This document shows, piece by piece, positions 10,367 through 19,677 of a DNA stretch of 20,000 bases. The DNA is from Glandiceps talaboti. Taxonomy: Eukaryota > Hemichordata > Enteropneusta > Spengelidae. Below the pieces are notes generated by a model. That model was not told the origin of the DNA. It searched no databases and saw only the letters and a list, made by a program, of their open reading frames with translations. The position numbers and the translations under genes were made by a program. The stretch covers positions 15,731,984-15,751,983 of the forward strand of contig NC_135550.1 of assembly GCF_964340395.1 (NCBI RefSeq), given 5' to 3'. How positions within the stretch are numbered: position 1 is the stretch's first letter; every line of letters begins with the position of its first letter.

Positions 10367-10424
10367 AGAACAGCAATAATACCAAAGCCATTTGTTATAG
10401 CATATGGTTTATAACAGCTGTTCT
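10367..10424. repeat. Nested inverted repeats upstream of the 10475 TATA box
   Basis: AGAACAGC (10367-10374) pairs with GCTGTTCT (10417-10424), and inside it TGTTATA (10393-10399) pairs with TATAACA (10410-10416). AACAGCTGTT (10413-10422) is itself a palindrome with an E-box (CAGCTG). The structure could form a branched stem. Confidence 0.5.
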
Positions 10425-10474
10425 CTATTATTTAGCCCACGTCCATCCATTCATTAGTTAAAAGCATAGTAGCA

Positions 10475-10482
10475 TATATAAA
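10475..10482 (+). promoter_or_regulatory. Possible alternative TATA box
   Basis: TATATAAA is a perfect TATA box. A TCATCAGTTAG stretch downstream offers initiator-like A residues at 10510 and 10513, 35 and 38 bases away, slightly farther than usual. A nested inverted repeat (10367-10424) lies just upstream. A GTAAGT donor-like site (10496) lies before the likely start and so would not be used by this promoter, and no other clear donor follows. It may be an alternative start or a chance AT-rich match. Confidence 0.28.
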
Positions 10483-13400
10483 CCGCCTACTACCTGTAAG
10501 TTCTACCTCATCAGTTAGTCAAGCGGACGAGAAAATAGTCTTTCTTTTAACTAGCTCGGAAACTAAACCTGTTCATATTTTTTTGTTGCGAAATCACTGA
10601 CTTCTGACTTCTGTATTCTCAGTTACAAGACGAATTCATTGGGTTTTACAAATTCAATAAAATCATCCTACCGCCGGAAACATTGGTGAATTAAAACCAA
10701 AGTAATTCCGCCTGGGTACAATTCACCAATGATCTAATTCGTAATACATTTAGGAATGTCTATTATAATCTATCTCAACTGAATAAAGATTACAGCGGGG
10801 GTTATCGGATGTCCCCCTTGTGTGTACACTTTAACAATCGGGTGACACGGTATGCATATTAGTCGCAAAATACATCTTCCTGTCACTTTTGAAAAGAAAG
10901 TACGCTTAGCCCCTCAAAACTGAACACCTTAAGTTTTTCCGTTTGCTAAGATAAATTTGAATTCATTCGTACTCAGTTGGTGGCAACATCTCATTTCCTC
11001 GCTTGAATGGAAAACACTTTTGATTCAAGTAACGGGAAATGATATTGGTTGAAGATGTGCCTAAACGCAAAACAACAACTATAGTGTTTGTCATAAATTG
11101 ATATATTCAGACAACTCGCTAAGTCATCTCCTGTTTTTGACTATCTAGATAAAAAAAACGTTTAGTTAACACTAAGTAGTTTTCGACGAAACTACCTCTA
11201 TCATTGTAAAGCCTTAATTGTAACTAGTCCACATGTTTTTCTGAAGATTTACTAAAGTGTAGCAAATTGTGTAAGGCTAAAATAACAATTTCAAAAAAGG
11301 GAGATATTTAAATAGAGCTATCTCATTATTATATTAAAATGTGGTCTTCGTGGAGAAACGTTTTCTGCTAGGACCTCTTTAAGAAGTCATTCTCGCATTT
11401 TACTTTCTTATATTTCAGAATAATGACAAACGCAAAATTATGATCTCTCAGGAAGGTCACAAAATCCTCTGTGGGGACAGAAAAATACGTTTGTCTATTA
11501 GGATTTTGATAATCAGCCTCGTTCAAGTGTAACGTTATAAATCTGACTAGTATATACAGTATATTGCTTTAAGCTAACTCGTATATCAATCGTAGCCGTT
11601 GTGACATATTAAATCTTTAAATTGAGCAGTGTTTCCTCTGATCTTTCCTATTTCTACTCTTAAATTATATTTCTTCCTAATCCCGTTCCACTTAGCTGCT
11701 TTAAAAAAGACAACTTGTGTGTTGTAGTTAGTACTTCTAATACCCCCCATGTCCATATATTACGTGAAAGACATCATACGTGCACGTTAACTTCAGTGGC
11801 ACTTATGTTTGCCAGACAGTGTCAGCTGGATGGCATATGGAACGCCGGTTGAAAACAAAATACACGTTTTCTTATGGGAATCGAAAGCACGACAAATTGT
11901 CTCATAGGTGGCATCATTATTTACGGGTGTCTTTGTCTAATCTTAGAGGTATAATCCACGTGCACAGCACGGCATTTTAAGGATACAACGTATTTATCCT
12001 TCACCAATTGGGATTACTCACCGGAAATTGCTAGAATTGTTGTTCTATGCACTAAATGACATTTATGAACTTTTATTTGAAAAAAAAAATTAGAGAGATC
12101 CGTTTGTTTCATTTGTTGACAATTCATCCCTGAAGGATTTTATACAATTGCAAAGAAATTACGAGAGAAGTACATGAGGTTTTTTTTTCTCAAGATTTTT
12201 TTAGTCTGAACATACCGTCTATCTTCAATATGCTCTACCGTGTGTTTGACGTGATGACAACGCGAAGGCTGTCAAAGACAACGGTTATAAAATATGCTTT
12301 CTAAGAAACATTTCAATCCTGGGGTAATTTTGATATCCATGATCACTTACGTCATTCGTATCGTTTCAACCCCTAGTCAGTGAAATCGAGGTGTTAACTA
12401 TGTGATAAAAGCTTTACGGACAATATCGGTGTCATACAATTATAGGCGTTGTAGTCGTATAACTGAAGTTTGAGTGACAAGCACAATATGGTCTCTGAAC
12501 ACACAATACAGTACTTTTTTGCTTCATTTGTGCATGTTTCACTTAAAAAAAAGACAATACGTAAATGAAAAAGAAACGCCTGAATTCAAATGTCTCTCGC
12601 CCTATCCATTTGATAAATCTAATAATGTCAATTTCACTGAACATCTAATGGGAATTTAGTACGAAGGTAATTAATTAATTAATCGATAGCGAAACTAATC
12701 TCTTGATAAAATGATTGGATATTTGTGAAAACATCGATAGGGGATATCTAAGAATCCATTTGAAATTTGACATGACCAAATAAATCCAAAAAAGTGGTTT
12801 ACAATAAGGAATTACTATTATACATTTGGCTTGTCTAATATCGATTTTCTACTTTCCATCATTATTTTGGAAGGAGGAAAAGTCCGTATCTATGAATCAT
12901 TAAAACGTTATCAATCTGAAGCTGGCACAGCTTAAGTGGGCAATAGATATTCTATAACTAGTTCGTGTTTCAAATTGCAATATTACTACGAGTCATCATA
13001 ATTCGCTAATAAAGGAAAAACGACATTCTCGCAAAGTGATTGCATGACTTCGACAGAATTGAAGGACACGTTTGTACTGTATGATGATAAAAAAAAAACA
13101 CTATCAGAATATCCAGCACCCTTTAAGAAAACATCCTGATATATTTCCCCTGACTCAAAGCATATTTGCTATATGTTTGCCAACGTTGATTGTATTGATT
13201 GTCAAAGCATGCCGAAGTCTAGGAAAAAAAGGAAACCAGTTTTGCACTCCGGGGACCTGATGGCATTGAATCGCTGTACTCGTAATAATGTCGCTTTTGT
13301 TTAACCTTTCAAGCGTAGTGTGTTTTCTTAAATCTAGAGCGCCTTCTTGTCAAAGTGTAAAGTTTAGCTATTTTTTTTGACCAGTTGGCATATCTAGCTT

Positions 13401-14340
13401 ACACTTATTAGCGTTAACCAAACAAACACGAATTTTCTCTATATATTGTCAAAAATAAAGTTTATGAAATGCCGAATGATTTATCATCATCATTATTGAT
13501 TGATTCACTGATTTATTTACAAATATTATATCAGTTTTCATCAATCAGTAAGGTTTTTTAATGGCGGATTTAAGTTATTGATAAAGTAACAGGGACTGAA
13601 CCAAATGCTCGGTTTTAAAACAAATTCAAATGTAGGGCGCTCTTACTTTTGTAAAGAAATGACATTATGTGCTATTTAAACGTAAACGTGAAGAAATATT
13701 GCATAAATGCGATCTTACATTTTACAATACCCATCATTGAATAAATGGTCGTCAAAAGAACCGTTATACCCGCGTTGTTGCAGAGCTTGCTTCCTTTTGA
13801 AAATACCAAATTATATACATATTCAGAAATAAAAAAGTGTAATTTGTTGTGGCAGAAAACAAAATATAGCATTTTAGTAAGATTGCTGTCGAACCAAACT
13901 CAACTATTTGATTCAGATTACAAATGTAATCAACTTCCATTGCAAAAGGCTTCTTTAAAAACGTCACTGACACCAACAGAGTTTTAAATGAACTGGTGTA
14001 CATTTTTTCCCTTTGTTATGGTTGTAGCAAGCACAGTAGGGGTAATCATGTAATCTATAACATTGTGAAATATGGAGCATGATTTCATAATAGGTTGTGT
14101 CTGCATATACATCCCGAATTCAAAACTATCAGATCCTCAATATATTCTCAAATTGCTGAGGAACTATTAACACTAGCCGTTGGGATCATACAACTTAGAT
14201 AAACCAATGATTAAATTATGCAAACATTGCCATGGGAAGAAACGGTTATCCCCCTCAGAGACCTCATTAACACCGACCGCGCAAATCTTACGTTTAATGA
14301 AGCGAGCATTTTGCGGGTCCTTCTCTAGTACAGTTTAGAA

Positions 14341-14378
14341 TGACGACTCGAGTTGCTGAAGCAGGATGAGAGTCGTCA
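14341..14378. repeat. Inverted repeat TGACGACTC/GAGTCGTCA
   Basis: Perfect 9-bp arms (14341-14349, 14370-14378) around a 20-base loop, about 400 bases upstream of the proximal TATA box. The stem is too short for a microRNA precursor; it could be a paired binding site. Confidence 0.55.
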
Positions 14379-14743
14379 CAAGAAATGATTCAGCTAAAGA
14401 AAATTTGTCTTTGGAGAAGTCATTTGATCAGGTCTACAGCACACACAACGCCACATGCTGTCTCGAGTTTGTTGAATATGTATCTTTTTGGGGATGAAAT
14501 CTTGTTCCGTTGGCGTCCAGATACGAATCAGGGGTATCCCTCGAATGTCAGACTCCCAGTGCATTTGTCAATTATTGTACGAGATTGATTGGGTTCCCAA
14601 CCGGTTGATTGATCGATAATGAGACGCCACCAAACCAGTAATGGGTTTGTGATTGACGAGCAATGGTAAAGCGAAGTACTTTGAATTGACATTTCTCATT
14701 TGTCTAAAATTTCTCTACGTCCACTCCGAGTGGGTGGTATGGT

Positions 14744-14750
14744 TATAAAT
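14744..14750 (+). promoter_or_regulatory. Possible proximal TATA box of the EH gene
   Basis: TATAAAT lies about 300 bases before the start codon. Starts near 14767-14780 would give a leader of only about 20-30 bases before a strong donor (GCG/GTAAGC, intron from 14797). This would splice over a 254-base intron to the same acceptor at 15050. An inverted CCAAT (ATTGG, within 14584-14592) and a Pbx/Hox-type TGATTGAT site (14606-14613) lie upstream. The first exon would be unusually short, so this remains a hypothesis. Confidence 0.32.
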
Positions 14751-14796
14751 CAGGGTAGAGTGCTCCAGTGTGCCTTATCAAGGAGAGAGTTTCGCG

Positions 14797-15050
14797 GTAA
14801 GCGATTAAAAAGATCGATTCCCGTGGTGGGACATCACAGGAGGGTACGATATATCGTGTAGCTTTGCAAGTATTATCTTAAAAAACTCACGTTTTGCCTT
14901 CAAGCATACTCAGTTGAATGTCAGTATTCGTTTTGCGTCATTTTCATAAAAATCAATGTGTGCTCAATGAAACTGTCAAAATTATTAGATATAAACTGAA
15001 ATGTATAGTCCATTGAAATTTATGAATTCAAAACGATTTATTTCCTTCAG
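14797..15050 (+). other. Possible short alternative intron
   Basis: GTAAGC at 14797 is a near-consensus donor, and the acceptor at 15050 is the one used by the main model. The 254-base size is plausible for an animal intron. If real, the donor marks an alternative first exon or an internal 5' UTR exon between the distal promoter and the coding exon. Confidence 0.3.
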
Positions 15051-15051
15051 A

Positions 15052-15312
15052 ATGAAGACCACCTTACTGTGTTTGGCTGTTATTGTTTGCGTTTGGATAA
15101 CCGTTGAAGCGCAAGAAATTGAAGACGATGAAACGGGCTTAGATGCGATGCGACGATATGCTCGTAAGAACATGGGACTCAGAAGGCAGTGCGGTGACAA
15201 ATGCCACGAATGCAAGTTTCTATACCAAAACGACTACAAACTCAGCTCCTGTATGGTAAGCTGCGCCAAGTTTTCCCCACCAGACAAGGAATGCATGAGG
15301 CACTTCAAATAA
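15052..15312 (+). CDS. EH: Eclosion hormone-type neuropeptide precursor, single coding exon, 86 residues
   Basis: Seen: residues 1-20 form a signal peptide (KTT, then a hydrophobic core, ending VEA before Gln21). An acidic spacer follows (EIEDDE, 22-27), with dibasic pairs at 34-35, 38-39 and 44-45. After Arg44-Arg45 comes a 41-residue cysteine-rich peptide starting with Gln46, which could become pyroglutamate. Its cysteines (47, 51, 54, 67, 71, 81) are spaced C-x3-C-x2-C-x12-C-x3-C-x9-C. Known: insect EH has the same spacing except about ten residues in the last gap, and shares the C-x-K-F motif after the fifth cysteine. EH is a secreted hormone that acts through a receptor guanylyl cyclase and triggers ecdysis in insects. 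Disulfides by analogy would be 47-71, 51-67 and 54-81. The ITP/CHH family shares the last four gaps but has about 15 residues between its first two cysteines. The start at 15052 is preferred over an in-frame ATG at 15001 because it directly follows a splice acceptor and begins the signal peptide. Confidence 0.88.
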   Translation: MKTTLLCLAVIVCVWITVEAQEIEDDETGLDAMRRYARKNMGLRRQCGDKCHECKFLYQNDYKLSSCMVSCAKFSPPDKECMRHFK

Positions 15313-15673
15313 ACAAAACAATTTCGTAAAACTCTGATGATAACGCATATTTACGTTACGCACGCCAATGTCAACACCCAGACACCGAAGACACTTGTCT
15401 GCATACAAATAACCAACTTCGTCAGCTGATGACAAAGACTTCGTCTGGTTGGATGTTGATTTTGTACACCGATGAACATTTTGCCGTCACCCCACACGAA
15501 ATGATGTTAATGAACTTGTTACCCTTGAATTGGTTACCCTTGCATATATATACTATATATATATAATATTATATATTTATTTTCTTGTAATTAGTAGACT
15601 TTCGTCCCAATTTCATGTATTTTATCATTTTAACGCATATCAAATAAAGGAATATGATTATTTGTAATTGGCA
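15313..15673 (+). other. Predicted 3' UTR of the EH gene
   Basis: The region runs from the stop codon to a CA dinucleotide near 15672, 24 bases after AATAAA. It contains two copies of GTTACCCTTG (15518-15527 and 15533-15542, period 15), two copies of ACTTCGTC near 15416 and 15439, and an alternating TA tract (about 15545-15590). It has no coding potential beyond a shadow frame on the minus strand. Confidence 0.55.
15643..15648 (+). terminator. Polyadenylation signal of the EH gene
   Basis: AATAAA lies 331 bases after the stop codon, followed by a CA cleavage candidate at 15672-15673 and a GT-rich stretch from about 15679. A second AATAAA at 15308-15313 overlaps the stop codon; it has no good GT-rich element behind it and is unlikely to be the main site. 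Confidence 0.6.
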
Positions 15674-18350
15674 CTCAAGTTAAGTTTGTATTTCGTCTTC
15701 CCCCACAATATTCCCATCGCAATGTATGAATTATACCCACAAACACATACGATGCACAACTACAATGGAAGTATTGTTTACTTTAAACAAAACGTGTTGT
15801 GCTGAAATCTAGCAGTTTCACTTTTTCACCCAGACAGAAAACAATCTTACCACAATGCTACATTTTCTTAGTGTGAGCTACCGTTATTTTTTCACAAATC
15901 GTCACTTAAATCATATACATTAATTGTAACAATTGAAATTTAAAGTTACTATACTTTTTCAGGCATGTCAATCGATTTAAAGCTAAGCTTCTTTATATAT
16001 ATATATGTCAGATTTTCGTTGAGCAAGACTACGAGGTATTTCAACATACGACCGGTTTCTGTTGTAACAAGGCATTGATATTCCGATCCGTCACGCTATA
16101 TTTCTCATTCATAAAAAAAGCCTTGTTCACACCTCTAATATTATCTCTCGGTTTTTACCTTACTATTTTATTTAGAACATTTGATTCAAAGTTCGTGCCT
16201 TTCTCATTTCGATTCCTGTCCCAACACAAATAGATATGCGAAAGATTGGGCAACGTATTATTAGTTTACACTTGAAAGAATCGACTTTCCATACTGTCAT
16301 TTGATAACGACTTTTCGATTTTCCGTGTAGTAGGTTGACATATACGAATGTATCGATCTGTTACGATGCGACTATGCGAAAACTATTGAATAGATCTCTC
16401 ATCCAAACCGTCTGATATGATGAAATATTCAACATCATTCTGTCAGGCATAAATGGAAATCATACGATCAGCTGAATGCAGAGAGATATCAAACATGTTA
16501 CTGATCTTGTGTAGCGTGTATCTACTGATTTTCTTTTTATAGATGTGGCCCGCAAAACTCAACAAATCTTCCTCGGGGGGAGAGTTTGTATTTCTGGCGA
16601 AAGTCGGTGAATATTTATTGTGTGCAAGAAGCGAACCTCACTCGGATTTCAAACACTGTAGGACAAAAAGATTTAAGAATCAATGTTTTGGATGCCTATA
16701 TATATCATATATATTTATATATATAGTTGCCGGTACGGTGATGTGGACGAATCTAAGCCCATGTATGATGCGATGAGTTTGGGTAATTGATAAAAGAAAA
16801 AATGCTGAATAGAAATTCGGATAACTACGTGAATAAACAAATGTTTCCGTTTCCATTCCCGGTCCGCTCTCTTCGTCGATTAAAAAAAAAAACCCAACAA
16901 CGATACTCAATTTATAAAGCATTAATTCTTGGCACGTTTCCATAGTAATTCGATGCATAATAAACTGCTGCAATTAATATCTTCACACATTTCAATTTCA
17001 ATATTTCAATTAATGTCAGACCTCAAGTCGATACTACAAACCACTTTTATGGTTATACTATTGACAATTGACAGCCTTTGACAATAAGGTGAACCATCCA
17101 TACAAGCTATATACATTTGTTTTTAGCAAAACATAGAATACAAACTAGGGTATGCTTTGTCCCCTTATGGACTCAATTAACTTGTGGTTTCGAAATAAAA
17201 AACTGATTGATTTGCCGAGCGATGGAAACCATTAATTATTAATAAAGTATCTCAAAACACCTTGTATCCATCGGCATTATAGGATGAAATAACCTTAGGC
17301 TCCATTGACTTCTGTTAGGATGAGGAAATCGAAAAATTGGTTTCCTAGCAACACTTGATAATTCATTTGCTTAATAACCATTCCGTTATTCCCCAAGCTC
17401 TTAAGTGCAACCGTACGACTTTTTTAGAGACGAGGATCAGTTTTGAATCTTTATCTTTAGGGGTGGGGTCAACCTTCTCAATAAATTCTTATCATAATAA
17501 GTAATTAGTTAAAAGGATGACTGCAGAAATCAACAACAAGATATTGGATTGTCATGACAACTTACCCGTCAACAGATCAGGTACACGATGTATGGAAGTC
17601 TAGGGACCAATTCCCAGTCATTTAATTGGAATTATTAATCACGTCTTGGTAAAGTGTTCCGTAGTGTGTCAATATATCTTGTCCCAAGCTGGCAATCAAA
17701 AAGATGAACAAGGAAGTTGGCCTTCCACACTCTGAAGAAGAATGGTATCTTACTATATCACTAAACCTAGCTTCAGTTAACTAAGATTGCCACAAATTAA
17801 AACTATTGTTGTTCGATGTGGTAGATTACCCAAATGTTATCAGTGACAGCGCTACCTATATGATGTGCGGATATAATCACCCTGTAATCAATATTATTCA
17901 ATGCACTGGATGTTCCCCACAATGTACACTGCAAGATCACGGAAGTCATCAGAGAGGTCCCCTACTAGTGAACACAACTAAAACCACTGTCCATACAATA
18001 CATGTAGTTTATATCAGTATGTCGCAAGAATAGTCTTATTTTGCATTTATCTTAGTAAGGTGAAAGCTTAGTTTCCTCGCGGTTGGCCTACTATACCATG
18101 GCATAGTTCATTGACCCCAAGCCTATATTAACGTTGCGAACGGTAGTGATAATACAGTCCCTGAAAAGTAGTAAGATCACTCTAACGTTATATTGCCAAA
18201 TCACCCCAAACATTTCCATATTATGTATTTGCATGCCAGAATTGATAGCAAGGTTAGGTTTAAAGCAGTACTATTTGAGTTGCCCCATTACTATTCCAAA
18301 GTTGTGTGTGTCTCTTTCTCTGATATTTCCCCTTTCCTACAAGTTTCCTA
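15674..18350. other. Intergenic DNA downstream of the EH gene, no gene seen
   Basis: Short TA tracts (about 15991-16006 and 16697-16724) and unique AT-rich sequence. A 77-codon frame at 16543 follows an acceptor-like TTTCTTTTTATAG, but it is not recognisable and runs into a TA tract. A frame at 17806-18033 has no features. Confidence 0.55.
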
Positions 18351-18541
18351 CATAAATACATACATAAATACATACATACATACATACATACATACATACA
18401 TACATACATACATACATGCATACATACATACATGCATACACATACATACATACACATACATACATACATACATACATACATACATACATACATACATACA
18501 TACATACATACATACATACATACATACATACAGACAGACAG
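18351..18541. repeat. (CATA)n microsatellite
   Basis: About 45 units, starting with CATAAATA variants, with CATG and CACATA interruptions near 18417-18454, and ending in CAGACAGACAG. It is complementary in orientation to the (TATG)n block at 3604-3758. Frames on both strands here are repeat translations. Confidence 0.96.
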
Positions 18542-18827
18542 ATATAACATACACGTACAAATGTCATTTTTTGAAATGTGCACACTGGAGGTTCCTATTA
18601 AGGTTACAATTGACATGTCGAATAATCATTCACTTTGTGACCTGCCAAAGTAAATAACCGTTAACCATTATGCATTAACTTGTAACTATGGGCTGATAAC
18701 TTAGGTTACCATTCAACATAGCGAATCCTCGAGGAAACAATTACAGGGAAAATAGATATACCGAAGATTACTTTCTAAAGATGGATACATTGATAGGCAT
18801 ATGGATGTTTGTATAGGTAAACAGATT
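18542..18827. other. Unique spacer between microsatellites
   Basis: About 290 bases of AT-rich unique sequence with no supported feature. Confidence 0.5.
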
Positions 18828-18971
18828 ACTCACTCACTCACTCACTCACTCACTCACGCACTCACTCACTCACTCACTCACTCACTCACTCACTCACTCA
18901 CTCACTCACTCACTCACTCACTCACTCACTCGCTCGCTCGCTCGCTCGCTCGCTAGATCGATCGATCGATC

Positions 18972-19002
<31 letters not shown>

Positions 19003-19032
19003 GGATGGATGGATGGATAGATAGATAGACAT

Positions 19033-19063
<31 letters not shown>

Positions 19064-19182
19064 TATAGATAGATAGACAGACAGAGACAGACAGCCAGAC
19101 AAAGACAGACAGATAGATAGATATAGACAGAGACAGGCAGATAGACAGACAGAGAGACAGAGAGAGAGACAGACAGACAGAC

Positions 19183-19237
<55 letters not shown>

Positions 19238-19470
19238 CAGACAGCCAGACAGATCTAAACAATTAGAAAGACAGACAGAAAGCTATATTGAGAGGTAGAC
19301 AGAATGATAGGTAGTAAGGCAGACATACAGGTAGGTAAGTGGGTAGGTATGCAGAGAGATAGATAGATAGGCAAACGGACATGCACAGACAGATAGATAG
19401 ATACTGACAAATGGACAGGCATCCAAACAAACAAACAAACAAACAAACAGACATATAGATACTTAGATCT

Positions 19471-19505
<35 letters not shown>

Positions 19506-19601
19506 TAGACAGACAGAGACAGACAGACATACAGAGATAGATAGAAGGGCATGTAGTTAGGTAGGAAGGCAGTCATGCAATTAGGTAGGTAGTAGGTAGG
19601 C

Positions 19602-19603
<2 letters not shown>
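18828..19603. repeat. Stepwise tetranucleotide block ACTC-GCTC-GATC-GATA-GATG-GATA-GACA
   Basis: (CTCA)n 18828-18930, (CTCG)n 18929-18953, (ATCG)n 18957-18974, (ATAG)n 18973-19000, (ATGG)n 19001-19017, (ATAG)n to about 19078, then mixed ACAG and ATAG, a clean ATAG block (19182-19236), and decayed ACAG/GTAG to 19603. Most neighbouring blocks differ by one base per unit. Minus-strand frames here are repeat translations. Confidence 0.95.

Positions 19604-19677
<74 letters not shown>
19604..19677. repeat. (AT)n microsatellite
   Basis: About 37 AT units with one phase break near 19668, directly continuing the tetranucleotide block. Confidence 0.97.

Larger units (their letters stand above)
9950..15050 (+). 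other. Predicted 5.1 kb intron 1 of the EH gene
   Basis: The intron begins GTGAGC at 9950 and ends at 15050 with a pyrimidine-rich acceptor (TTTATTTCCTTCAG) two bases before the start codon. A long first intron in the 5' UTR is common for neuropeptide genes. Inside it are two further TATA boxes (10475, 14744), hairpins at 10367-10424 and 14341-14378, (TTAA)n near 12668, and otherwise AT-rich unique sequence. No internal coding exon could be supported: frames at 11780, 12474, 13072, 13745 and 14385 show no motif, signal peptide or splice-site support. Confidence 0.48.

Noticed and set aside
15001-15051. Upstream in-frame ATG extending the EH frame by 17 residues
   Set aside because: It would put a basic, non-signal segment before the signal peptide, and the sequence just before 15052 is a good splice acceptor.
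15052-15312. Assignment to the ITP/CHH hormone family
   Set aside because: The last four cysteine gaps are similar, but the first gap is three residues as in EH, not about fifteen as in ITP/CHH.
16543-16776. 77-codon frame following an acceptor-like TTTTTATAG
   Set aside because: The translation is unrecognised, its last part runs through a TA tract, and no donor or partner exon is evident.
18193-18657. 154-codon plus-strand frame
   Set aside because: The middle is His-Thr-Tyr-Ile from (CATA)n, and the ends have no recognisable domain.
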